64,000 bases of DNA from Flavobacterium algicola (GTDB lineage Bacteria; Bacteroidota; Bacteroidia; Flavobacteriales; Flavobacteriaceae). The DNA lies in assembly GCF_022399565.1 (NCBI RefSeq), contig NZ_JAJTUT010000002.1:186001-250000 (forward strand). The letters run 5' to 3'. Below the pieces are notes generated by a model, which did no database searches, was not told the DNA's origin, and saw only the letters and a list, made by a program, of their open reading frames with translations. Position numbers and translations under genes: made by a program. Below are positions 44,092 to 52,823 of the stretch, piece by piece; positions within the stretch are counted from its first letter, which is position 1, and the number at the start of each line of letters is the position of its first letter.

Positions 44092-45231
44092 CTATTCTTC
44101 AGAAAGACTACTAAATTTTTCTATTAGAGCATCTCCTTTTTTTGTGTTTCCTGACTTTTTTAGTGAAGCTCCATAGCGATAAAAATAGACAGGATCCAAT
44201 TTGGTAGTCATATTAAATAGTTCAGTATACCAGCGAGCTGCTTTATCAAATTTATCACTAAAGTAGAATGAATCCGCAATTACTCTAAATACATAAGCTG
44301 ACTTATATCCTTTATCCGCAATCCTTTCGTATGTGTCGATAATGTTGACATAGACAGAGGTAACTTTCTCACCCGTTTTTACGGCTTTTGCAGCTTCAGT
44401 TTTTTTAATATTCGAAATCAAAACAGCCAATGCTGCTTTTTCTGCCGCTTCATCAATTTCCACAGCTGCGGAATTACTCTCAATTTCTTCAATATAATTT
44501 GATTGTTCAATTTCAGCAACTATTGGTTCAACTTTTCCCACGGGAGTAAAATAAGGTTTAGATGTTTTCTTTACTTCAGCGACAGCATTTGGTTTTTTTA
44601 CTGCACTCAAATCATTTCTATTCACTTTCTCCTCAACTATTTCAGCTGATTTTACTGCTGTAAATACCGGACTTGAAGCTCGTTTTATGGCTACAGGTTC
44701 AGCAGGTATAGCAACCGGAGCTACTGCTATAGGAGCAACTTTTTTTGGTTCAATAACCACTTTTGGTTTTGCTGGGAGTACCGGCTTTGGAGTAGGCGCT
44801 TTTTTTACTGCTACTGGTGGAGTTGGTTTTGCAACAGTTGCCACTATTACTTTTGGAGCTGGCTTTGGTTCAGGTATTTCTTTTTCCACAGTAACAGGAG
44901 TTATTATTACTGGTGTTTTTGGTGCTACGGTACCTCTGGTCTTTCTTTCGCCGTCGGCATAACTTTTCTCCGTAAAAGTTTCTTTTTTGTAGATAGGCGT
45001 AATTGTTCGAATGTTGTCAGGTCCAAGTTCATCACTACTAATTAGGCTTAAATCAGAGACAGTATAACTCGTCTTTTTTCCTCCAAAGCTTTGATTAATC
45101 ACTTCCTCAACTTGGTAGTATAATACTTTTCGAGTTTCTGTAGTAACAGTTGCCTTATTATTTTGACTAGAAACTTCTGTTGTTGCTAATCCACTTAAAA
45201 GCAATACTGCTATTTTTACTTTATTTTTCAT
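44092..45231 (-). CDS. Exported protein with Pro/Lys/Val-rich linker and TPR-like region, paralogue B
   Basis: 379 aa with a signal ending near 'TEVSSQ'. The same N-terminal domain as its downstream neighbour ('QVEEVINQSFGGKKTSYTVSD', 'LGPDNIRTITPIYKKE'), then a ~150-residue linker of Pro-Lys-Pro-Val repeats (PKPAPKV, KKAPTPKPVLPAKP) resembling the periplasm-spanning region of TonB-like proteins. The C-terminal TPR-like region is 'YERIADKGYKSAYVFRVIAD', 'ARWYTELFNM', 'YFYRYGASLKKSGNTKKGD'. It lies 211 bp upstream of paralogue A. The pair arose by tandem duplication with divergence of the linkers. Confidence 0.75.
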   Translation of the reverse strand: MKNKVKIAVLLLSGLATTEVSSQNNKATVTTETRKVLYYQVEEVINQSFGGKKTSYTVSDLSLISSDELGPDNIRTITPIYKKETFTEKSYADGERKTRGTVAPKTPVIITPVTVEKEIPEPKPAPKVIVATVAKPTPPVAVKKAPTPKPVLPAKPKVVIEPKKVAPIAVAPVAIPAEPVAIKRASSPVFTAVKSAEIVEEKVNRNDLSAVKKPNAVAEVKKTSKPYFTPVGKVEPIVAEIEQSNYIEEIESNSAAVEIDEAAEKAALAVLISNIKKTEAAKAVKTGEKVTSVYVNIIDTYERIADKGYKSAYVFRVIADSFYFSDKFDKAARWYTELFNMTTKLDPVYFYRYGASLKKSGNTKKGDALIEKFSSLSEE

Positions 45232-45390
45232 ACTAATTTTGGTTGAATCCTTGTAGAACTCATTTGACTTTTGTCAGAACTAAATTTTAAACCTACTATA
45301 TTTTTTTAGAGAAGGTATTCATTAATTAATGGTGTACCCATTATATTTTCCTGAAATATTTTTACTCTTGTAATACTAATCGGCTAAATT

Positions 45391-45431
45391 ACCAAAAAAA
45401 AAGCGTTTAAAACAATTGTTTTAAACGCTTT
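45391..45431. terminator. Terminator with 32-bp perfect palindrome
   Basis: 45400-45431 is a perfect palindrome (AAAGCGTTTAAAACAA and its complement) preceded by an A-run on the plus strand, i.e. a U-run after the hairpin for the minus-strand TonB-receptor gene ending at 45452. Confidence 0.8.
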
Positions 45432-45451
45432 CCAAATTTTACAATTTTGAA

Positions 45452-47860
45452 CTAGAATTTGTAACTGTATCCCAATCGAATAACTTGTGTCTCATTATAA
45501 TCGTTACTACTGTAATAAAAGCCATTGCCTTGTATCTCCTTTTTGGTAATTAAAGTATTTAATAAATCTGTTGCATTTATAAAAAAGGCTCCTTTACCAT
45601 TCTGAATAGTTTTTTTAAGACCAAGGTCAATGGAGAATCGCGATTTTACTTTTCCTTGCGGAATAATGTCTGGAGCCAAATATACAGCGGTCATTTGTAA
45701 ATCAATTTTTTGCGGAAATTTAAAATTGTTATTCCATTTTAAATTTCCAGAATAAGCAACTTGTTTCTCTGCAGAAAATAGGTGAGTGCTTGGGTATTTG
45801 TTTTTAATGGTAAACGCATCAATTTGATTTCGATACGTATTTATATTAAGGTTAAAATTATAAATTTTACTAATCTCTTGAGATAAAACGAGCTCGATTC
45901 CGCTATTAAAACTTTTATTTACATTTTGAAAAGTAGCATATATTATAGCACTTCCAGATACTGTACTCGAAATTCTTGTAATGGTTCCATCTGCAAACCG
46001 ATGGTAAAGAGCGCCGTACAAACTTCCTTTTTCCCAAGCATTTTTATAACCGATTTCAACTGAATTTGTAAATTGCGGTTTCAAAGCAGGATTTCCCACC
46101 TTTATAATTTCTGCATCATCATATTTAGGGAAAATTCGAATATCCACCTCGCTAGGTCTGTCGACACGTCGATTAAAAAATGCAGATACCTTGTTATCAT
46201 CGTTTATTTTATAGGCCAGCCTCATATTAGGAAAAGGTTGGGTGTAAGTATAGCCATCACTTTTATAAGTAGAGTGATTCGGATTTACGATATAATTTAA
46301 GTCCACGTACTCTAATCGTAAACCTAGTTCTGCTTCCCATTTTATACTTTCAAAAATATAATTACCATAGACTGCAGGAATAAATTCTTTGTAGGTTGCA
46401 GGACCGCCAGCATCGGCATCTATGACAGAGTTTTGTCCAGGAATAAAATTCATATTGGTCGGAATATTTCTTTTTCTAAATTTTAAACCAGTTTCTATTC
46501 GACCATTTTTTAAAGGTGCTACATAATCTACATTTAAATCATAAACCGTTTCATCGGAAAGCAACTTAAATGAATCTGTACCCGTTGAGCCTATTAAGGT
46601 ATTATCGTAAAAATATTTTTCATCCTCTCTATGAAAAGTATAATTTAAACCAATAGTAAGTGATCTTCCAGCTTCTTTAAATTTATGTTGATAGGAAGTA
46701 GAAGTCATTACAGTGGTCTTTAATTCATCTTCTAAGAATTGCCAAAGCCTTCTGCGCTCTGTAAAATCGACATTAAAAAATGGTTGGTCGCCTCTATCAA
46801 TTATTTTTTCACTTCCAAACATTCCAGATATGGTTAATGTATTTTGATCAAGAATATTGATATCCAAGCCTGTCTTTATGGTTGTAAAATGCGTATTTCT
46901 GTTTCGTTTTAATTGAGAGTTAATAATATCGCCATTGTCGTACGTTCGGGTTACAAATTCATTTTTATTCAAAGTTTCAGTATAGAGGTGATCTCCCTGA
47001 AAGAAGGCGTTGATTTTATTTTTGCGATAATTTAGTGAAAGTGAAGGGTTAATTTTAGGGGTTAAAGTATATTGAGGGCGAATAGTTGGTAAGTTCTCTT
47101 TTCGAACCCATAATGATCCTAAACCAGAGGTTAGCCCAACATTTCCGTTAAAACCTTCTTTTTTATTTTTTTTGTAAATAATATTAATTATTCCAGCATT
47201 CCCATTTGCGTCATATTTGGCGGATGGATTATTGATAATTTCTATCTTTTCAATAGCAGATGCTGGTATATTATCCAAACCACTTTGACTCCCAAAGCCT
47301 GTTAATGCTGTCTGTTTTCCGTCGATTAGTACCATTACCTTGTCACTTCCTCTAAGCTGGACTTTGCCATCTTGTACTGTAATACTAGGTAGATTTTGCA
47401 TCGCTTGTAAAACAGAACTTCCAGATTGAGTAATATTATCCGCCACCGAAAAGGTTTTCTTATCCATTTTAGCAGAAACCTCTTGAGGTTTTGCCGTTAC
47501 GATGACTTCCTCTAACGAATTAACATTCTCAGATAATTCAATTGTTTTTAAATCTAAGTATTCGGTAAGTGTTCCCACATATAAATCCTGCAAATAAGTT
47601 ATAAAACCTATTGATGAAACTTCAATTTTATATTTCCCAGATTTTAAATTGGTCAATGTAAAGCGTCCCATTTCATCTGTAATTGTTCCCATCATAAAAG
47701 TATTTTGCGATGTTTTTAATATAATATTTGCATACGGTAAGCTAGTTTTTGTAGTTTTATCTGTTATAACTCCTGTTATGGTTACGGTTTTATTTTGTCC
47801 CCAAGATGTAAAGGTCATTAGTAGAGAAGCGAAAAGGAATTTTAAAAAATGGTCACTCAT
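45452..47860 (-). CDS. TonB-dependent outer membrane receptor (outer membrane beta-barrel family)
   Basis: 802 aa. Signal peptide to 'FTSWGQ' (res. ~22), a CarboxypepD-regulatory-like domain (~25-110, 'TITGVITDKTTKTSLPYANI'), a plug (~125-225, 'VLQAMQNLPSITVQDGKVQL', 'NPSAKYDANGNAGIINI') and a beta-barrel ending 'VIRLGYSYKF' with the terminal Phe needed for outer membrane insertion. It is not a SusC: no SusD partner and no SusC signature. The ligand is unknown. It follows the PAP2 gene by 7 bp, so both are one operon. Confidence 0.9.
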   Translation of the reverse strand: MSDHFLKFLFASLLMTFTSWGQNKTVTITGVITDKTTKTSLPYANIILKTSQNTFMMGTITDEMGRFTLTNLKSGKYKIEVSSIGFITYLQDLYVGTLTEYLDLKTIELSENVNSLEEVIVTAKPQEVSAKMDKKTFSVADNITQSGSSVLQAMQNLPSITVQDGKVQLRGSDKVMVLIDGKQTALTGFGSQSGLDNIPASAIEKIEIINNPSAKYDANGNAGIINIIYKKNKKEGFNGNVGLTSGLGSLWVRKENLPTIRPQYTLTPKINPSLSLNYRKNKINAFFQGDHLYTETLNKNEFVTRTYDNGDIINSQLKRNRNTHFTTIKTGLDINILDQNTLTISGMFGSEKIIDRGDQPFFNVDFTERRRLWQFLEDELKTTVMTSTSYQHKFKEAGRSLTIGLNYTFHREDEKYFYDNTLIGSTGTDSFKLLSDETVYDLNVDYVAPLKNGRIETGLKFRKRNIPTNMNFIPGQNSVIDADAGGPATYKEFIPAVYGNYIFESIKWEAELGLRLEYVDLNYIVNPNHSTYKSDGYTYTQPFPNMRLAYKINDDNKVSAFFNRRVDRPSEVDIRIFPKYDDAEIIKVGNPALKPQFTNSVEIGYKNAWEKGSLYGALYHRFADGTITRISSTVSGSAIIYATFQNVNKSFNSGIELVLSQEISKIYNFNLNINTYRNQIDAFTIKNKYPSTHLFSAEKQVAYSGNLKWNNNFKFPQKIDLQMTAVYLAPDIIPQGKVKSRFSIDLGLKKTIQNGKGAFFINATDLLNTLITKKEIQGNGFYYSSNDYNETQVIRLGYSYKF

Positions 47861-47867
47861 AATTATA

Positions 47868-48635
47868 TTATTTTGTATTTAAGATCAATCCAATCCCCAT
47901 TTGTTTGCCATTGTAAAAAGGGGAAATCATTCCAGAATTTTCGCTATTTCTCTTTTGGAAAAGTTTATTGACATAGGGAAATGTCCAGTAGGCAATTTTT
48001 GTCGAAAGGATTCCAATACCAGCTCCCATAGTTACATCAGTTAACCAGTGACGGTTGTTATACATACGGAATGCTCCTGTGCCCGCTGCCACCACATATC
48101 CCGAAATACCATACCAGATTGAAACATCCTTGTACTCCTGCCATAAAAATTCAGCACCTGCAAAGGCAGTAGCAGTATGTCCAGAGGGAAATGAATTGTC
48201 AGACGAGCCATCGGGGCGTTTTATATTAGAAACACTCTTTAATGGTAAAACAATAGAAGTCATTAATAGGTAAGAAGTTGCTAATATTATAGAACGATCT
48301 CTCAGGTTATTTTTACCTTTGATGCCCAAATTATTCAGTGCGTAAACTGAGAAGGCAGGTGCATACTGAGAGAAATCATCGATAGTGATTTTTTTATCAA
48401 TATCCTCAACAACCTCTTCTCTAATTCCAGAATTAATAGTTTTAATAGCATCACTTTCGATACCAATTACACCATAAGCCATTAAGGAAACTGGCAGAAT
48501 TAATTGTTTGTAGTTAAAAGTTATATTCTTTTCTTTTTTAAATACGATACTATCTTTAATTAATATCTGTTGCGCATGAGCATAATAGCTAAATGTGTAT
48601 AGCATATAAGCGGTATAGAACAATTGTTTTTTCAT
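47868..48635 (-). CDS. PAP2 family phosphatase
   Basis: 255 aa with a signal peptide (to 'YYAHAQ') and about three to four hydrophobic segments. The acid-phosphatase signature is present: 'KRPDGSSDNSFPSGHTATAF' (motifs KxxxxxxRP-like and PSGH) and 'RMYNNRHWLTDVTMGAGIG' (motif SRxxxxxHxxxD-like, with His and Asp). These enzymes remove phosphate from lipid or small phosphate esters at the membrane or in the periplasm. It is first in the operon with the TonB receptor. Substrate unknown. Confidence 0.88.
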   Translation of the reverse strand: MKKQLFYTAYMLYTFSYYAHAQQILIKDSIVFKKEKNITFNYKQLILPVSLMAYGVIGIESDAIKTINSGIREEVVEDIDKKITIDDFSQYAPAFSVYALNNLGIKGKNNLRDRSIILATSYLLMTSIVLPLKSVSNIKRPDGSSDNSFPSGHTATAFAGAEFLWQEYKDVSIWYGISGYVVAAGTGAFRMYNNRHWLTDVTMGAGIGILSTKIAYWTFPYVNKLFQKRNSENSGMISPFYNGKQMGIGLILNTK

Positions 48636-49091
48636 ATAGATGCTATTTATATTTAAAATTAGAAGACTAAATAATTATAAGATAAGTGCTAGAAGTCAGT
48701 TGGTTAGGTGTTTTTTGACTATTAACCAGTACAAATGTAAAAGTGAATTCTGTATTAAATTAGGATTTTTCATGATGACAGAAAATTTTTGGGTGCATTA
48801 CTATACACATCCGCTACGGCAGACTAGCTTCAATCCCTAACATAAGCCAAGAAGAAATTTTTTAGCATAAAAAAAATCGACAAGCTGTTGCAAGTCGATT
48901 TTTTTGTTTTTTATAAAATAGGAGCAGGAATACTTTGATTAGCTAGTAGTAATGAACTTTATTCTTGTGATAATAGTAATACTGAGCTTTTTCTAAAACG
49001 GAAGTGTCCTATTATATTATTGTAATGGAACTTTGAACTATTTCTATTATTTCGATACTTTAAGAATAAGAATAATTTGATCTATCTCTGA
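48636..49091. other. Intergenic region
   Basis: 456 bp without a convincing gene. A 66-codon frame at 48640-48840 (+) has no family and no promoter. The only clear signal is the terminator at 48872-48905. Confidence 0.5.
48872..48905. terminator. Bidirectional terminator
   Basis: AAAAATCGAC, 12-nt loop, GTCGATTTTT, with A-run to the left and T-run to the right; it can end the minus-strand transcript from 49092. Confidence 0.7.
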
Positions 49092-49526
49092 TTATTTTGA
49101 TTCGAAATAAGAATTTTTTACAATTTTTGCAACTACAATCCCAAATATGATGTGTCCCATCAAACTTCCCATGGCTAAAAGTATTTTAGAACCTTCCATA
49201 GCTGGCATAGGCATCATAGTCCCCATTAACTTCATCATAACCTGAGCAGCAATAAAAGCTATAATTCCAAAAATCGCACCCTTTAAGTACAAACTAGTTA
49301 CACTAATTTTTGAAGCGACAAAAAAGGTATAAAGTATCGCGAATACAATTCCGATCATGAAATGCATCATCCATCCCACAAATAGCGGCATCCCTAACAT
49401 ACCTGAAACCATCTCTGGTGGTGACATTTTAGGAATTCCCATCATTGGTGCTATCATCATTACAACAGTCATAATTGCTGTACCTACAATTCCTGCTAAA
49501 ACTGATTTTTGGATCTTGTTATTCAT
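49092..49526 (-). CDS. Small integral membrane protein (DUF6789-like)
   Basis: 144 aa, Met-rich, with four predicted membrane helices (~res. 10-30, 48-70, 80-102, 115-137). The first helix has a Gly-rich GxxG pattern ('AGIVGTAIMT'). No enzymatic motif. The Met-rich loops (PMMGIPKM, MGTMMPMPAM) could bind soft metals, but this is speculative. It follows the ECF sigma gene by 107 bp in the same direction. Confidence 0.65.
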   Translation of the reverse strand: MNNKIQKSVLAGIVGTAIMTVVMMIAPMMGIPKMSPPEMVSGMLGMPLFVGWMMHFMIGIVFAILYTFFVASKISVTSLYLKGAIFGIIAFIAAQVMMKLMGTMMPMPAMEGSKILLAMGSLMGHIIFGIVVAKIVKNSYFESK

Positions 49527-49633
49527 AATTTTAAATTTTATTTAAATAAATTATAGTTGATCATTATTGACTAACTATACCTTAATACCCAAAAAGTAAA
49601 AAAATCACCCAAAGAATCAGAAAAATTTTAATT

Positions 49634-50176
49634 TTATTTTTTTTCGTCTGCTTCTTTCATTTTCCTAATTTGTTCAACACACTTGTATTTTTGATTTTGA
49701 ACATTATGTTTAGTTGAGTAACCGTACTCTTTTTGAATTTCTTCAACAGCTTTTTCTTTAAAAAACATATCGTGGATCAGTCCTTGACAATGTTTTGTGA
49801 TTTTATGTAGGTAGGATTGGAGTTTGTCAACATACGTTTTTTCGTTTTCTATGGCAAGATTTATTTCTTCATAAAATTTGTTATCATGTACATCTGTAAA
49901 TTCAGTTTCTCGACTGGCATTTCTTAAACTTTTTAACCATAGGTTTTTAGAAATAGCCAAAATGTAAGTTTTAATAGAAGCTGTTAATAAGAAGTCATCT
50001 TCACGTAACTTTGCTAAAAGAACCATCATAGTATCTTGAAAAATATCTTGAGCATCTTCTGTTCGACCACTATTGTTTACTACAAAATGGTTTACCATGC
50101 CAAAATATTCTTTATATAGTTGACCGTAAGCGTTACTATTTTCGCCTTTCAAGTCGTTAATTATATCTGCTGTCAT
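49634..50176 (-). CDS. RNA polymerase ECF-type sigma factor
   Basis: 180 aa. Region 2 is 'GRTEDAQDIFQDTMMVLLAK' followed by 'IKTYILAISKNLWLKSLRN'; region 4 is 'IHDMFFKEKAVEEIQKEYGY' followed by a helix with 'KHNVQNQKYKCVEQIRK'. No anti-sigma factor gene is adjacent; the next gene downstream is the small membrane protein, which has no anti-sigma domain that I recognise. The regulon is unknown. Confidence 0.9.
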   Translation of the reverse strand: MTADIINDLKGENSNAYGQLYKEYFGMVNHFVVNNSGRTEDAQDIFQDTMMVLLAKLREDDFLLTASIKTYILAISKNLWLKSLRNASRETEFTDVHDNKFYEEINLAIENEKTYVDKLQSYLHKITKHCQGLIHDMFFKEKAVEEIQKEYGYSTKHNVQNQKYKCVEQIRKMKEADEKK

Positions 50177-50385
50177 TTTAGTTACCTTAAATGTTTGTTT
50201 TTATGGAGAGCGAATTTATAAAGGGATTTACTGAACTTCTATTTGACTATAATCAAAGTGTGGTGGGTTTTATTTGTGTTTAAAATACAAAGAAATAGCC
50301 GAACCCAAAAGAATTTTACCCTCTTAAATATCACTTTTTTAAGATTACGTAATTTTTTGATCTCGTAAACGTTTTTATAGACGTA

Positions 50386-50424
50386 TAAAAAAAACGACCA
50401 AGAATCAAATCTTAGTCGTTTCTA
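50386..50424 (-). terminator. Terminator of the thr operon
   Basis: On the minus strand AAACGACTAAGA and TCTTGGTCGTTT (one mismatched pair) form a hairpin followed by a U-run, just after the thrC stop. Confidence 0.65.
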
Positions 50425-50445
50425 TATTTAACTTACAAAAAATGA

Positions 50446-51735
50446 TTAGCCTAAAAAAGCTTTTAATTCATCGTAAGTTTTGATTTTGGTACTTACTTTT
50501 TTCTCGTGCATTACTGCTTCAATTTGAGCAGGAATAGGAAGTGTAATATTTAGTGCAGGTTCAACTACATCTAGAAATTTAATAGGATGAGCGGTTTCTA
50601 AGAAAATTCCAATTGTATTTTCATGCGACTCCAATTCTTTCTTTAATCCCAAATATCCTACCGCACCATGTGGCTCTGCTACATAACCATTAAGACCATA
50701 AATGTGCTTCATGGCAACGGTTGTTTCAGCATCGGTAAAACTATAAGAAGAGAAATCTTTTTTGAACTGCTCTAAATCGTTATTATACATTTCTTGAATA
50801 CGAATAAAATTACTCGGATTACCTACGTCCATCGCATTTGAAATTGTTGCAATCGAAGCTTTTGGTTCGTACAGTCCATTTACTAAAAATCTTGGAACGG
50901 CATCATTTACATTTGTTGAAGCTACAAAATGATGTATCGGTAGCCCCATTTTTTTGGCAATAATACCAGCACAAATATTTCCAAAATTTCCACTAGGGCA
51001 AGAAAAGATTAGTTTTTTGTTATGATGTTTCAATGCTTTATAGGCAAAGAAAAAATAGAACATTTGAGGTAACCAGCGTGCAATATTGATCGAATTTGCC
51101 GATGTTAATCCTTTATGATTTAAACTTTCGTCTAAGAATGCTTTTTTAACCATATCTTGACAGTCATCAAACATACCATCTATTTCTAGCGCTATAATGT
51201 TTTGACCTAATGTTGTCAATTGTTTTTCCTGAATGTCACTTACTTTTCCAGAAGGGTAAAGAATAATTACTTCAACACCTTTAACTCCCAAGAAGCCACT
51301 AGCAACAGCACCACCTGTATCACCAGAGGTAGCAACAAGTACAGTATTTTTACTGTCTTTTTTATCACGATTAAAATAACCCAAACAGCGAGACATAAAT
51401 CTTGCACCAACATCTTTAAAAGCCATCGTTGGACCATGAAATAATTCCAATGAGTAAATTCCTTTTTCAACAGGAACTACCGGAAAATCAAAACACAAAG
51501 TCTCGGTAATAATTTCTTTTAATTTCTCTTTTGGGATTTCGTCTCCAACAAATTGCTCGATCGCCGCGAAGGCAATTTCTTCATTACTTAAATTTTCAAT
51601 ATTTTCAAAAAAGCCTTTTGGCAACGGTTTAATACTTTCAGGAAAGTACAAACCTTTGTCAGAAGCCAATCCTTTTATTACTGCTTCTTCAAAAGAAACA
51701 TTAGGTGCGTTATGATTTAAACTGTAGTATTTCAT
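50446..51735 (-). CDS. thrC: Threonine synthase
   Basis: 429 aa. PLP enzyme converting O-phosphohomoserine to threonine. The Schiff-base Lys is in 'LFHGPTMAFKDVGARFMSR'; the phosphate-binding turn is 'CPSGNFGNICAG'; the early 'DKGLYFPE' and 'VATSGDTGGAVASGFLG' are typical. It is the last gene of the thrA-thrB-thrC operon, 81 bp after thrB, with a terminator behind it. Confidence 0.96.
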   Translation of the reverse strand: MKYYSLNHNAPNVSFEEAVIKGLASDKGLYFPESIKPLPKGFFENIENLSNEEIAFAAIEQFVGDEIPKEKLKEIITETLCFDFPVVPVEKGIYSLELFHGPTMAFKDVGARFMSRCLGYFNRDKKDSKNTVLVATSGDTGGAVASGFLGVKGVEVIILYPSGKVSDIQEKQLTTLGQNIIALEIDGMFDDCQDMVKKAFLDESLNHKGLTSANSINIARWLPQMFYFFFAYKALKHHNKKLIFSCPSGNFGNICAGIIAKKMGLPIHHFVASTNVNDAVPRFLVNGLYEPKASIATISNAMDVGNPSNFIRIQEMYNNDLEQFKKDFSSYSFTDAETTVAMKHIYGLNGYVAEPHGAVGYLGLKKELESHENTIGIFLETAHPIKFLDVVEPALNITLPIPAQIEAVMHEKKVSTKIKTYDELKAFLG

Positions 51736-51816
51736 TTTAATTCTAGGATTAGTAAAAGTAAGATTTAGTTATTTTTAGCAAAAATCTAAACCGTAATTCC
51801 TTATTTTCTATTATTT

Positions 51817-52737
51817 TTAAATAACTCTCATTCCTTCATCATTTACTTTACATACATGAATTTCGTAAGGTAAATTAATACTGTCATAAACAGCACACAT
51901 AGCTTTCGCTACTTTATCGGCAGTTTCTTTTCCTTTGCTAAGTGCAAATATAGACGGTCCAGAACCAGAGATTCCAGAACCCAATGCACCTTGTTCATAG
52001 GCTGCTTGTTTGATTAAATCAAAGCCCGGAATTAAAACAGAACGCAGCGGTTCAATTATTTCATCATGCAGAGATCGTCCGATTAATTCATAATCTTGAG
52101 TGTATAAACCAGCAATTAAACCACCAACATTTCCCCACTGAGTGATGGCACTTTTTAAAGAAACTGTTTGTTTCAATACCGAGCGAGCATCTGATGTTTT
52201 TAATTCAATTTGAGGGTGAATTACTGTAGCATATAATAGTGACGGACTTTCAATTTTAATAATATCCAAAGGATTTGAACTTCTTACCAAGGTGAAACCG
52301 CCCAAAAGGGCAGGAGCAACGTTATCTGCGTGAGCATTACCAGACGCCAGTTTTTCTCCTTGCATAGCAAATTTGACCAATTCCTTTCTTGTAAAAGGTT
52401 GGCCTAATAATTCATTGGCACCATATACAGCACCGGCAGAACTTGCGGCGCTGCTACCTATTCCGCTTCCCGCTTTTATATTTTTGTATATTTCAATTTC
52501 AAAACCAAAGTCAACTTCTACTTCTTCCAACATCGCTAATAAAGCAACTCCTGCTACATTGTTTTCAGTTTCAAGAGGTAAATCAGCACCTTCGATTTTG
52601 GTAATACGTACACCTTTCTCTGTTGATTTTCGAATAATCATTTCGTCCCCAACATTATCTAGGCATAAACCTAAGACATCAAATCCACAAGAGAGATTCG
52701 CGATTGTCGCAGGACAAAAAACTTTTATTTCATTCAT
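51817..52737 (-). CDS. thrB: Homoserine kinase
   Basis: 306 aa. GHMP kinase that phosphorylates homoserine. The ATP-binding motif is 'IKAGSGIGSSAASSAGAV' (res. ~85-102), with 'CPATIANLSCGFDVLG' at the start and the C-terminal GHMP motif 'GALGSGISGSGPSIFAL'. It lies 86 bp after thrA. Normal length. Confidence 0.96.
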   Translation of the reverse strand: MNEIKVFCPATIANLSCGFDVLGLCLDNVGDEMIIRKSTEKGVRITKIEGADLPLETENNVAGVALLAMLEEVEVDFGFEIEIYKNIKAGSGIGSSAASSAGAVYGANELLGQPFTRKELVKFAMQGEKLASGNAHADNVAPALLGGFTLVRSSNPLDIIKIESPSLLYATVIHPQIELKTSDARSVLKQTVSLKSAITQWGNVGGLIAGLYTQDYELIGRSLHDEIIEPLRSVLIPGFDLIKQAAYEQGALGSGISGSGPSIFALSKGKETADKVAKAMCAVYDSINLPYEIHVCKVNDEGMRVI

Positions 52738-52823
52738 ATATTTTTGTTTCAGGTTTAAAGTGAAGAATTTTAGGCTACTGAATAACTTAAAATTTTACAC
52801 TAAAAAAACTTTAAATCAGATTC

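Noticed and set aside
44687..44962. 91-codon Gly/Thr/Phe-rich ORF on the plus strand
   Set aside because: It is the complement of the Pro/Lys/Val linker of the exported protein on the other strand.
48640..48840. 66-codon ORF upstream of the PAP2 gene
   Set aside because: No recognisable domain, lies in the promoter region of a divergent gene.
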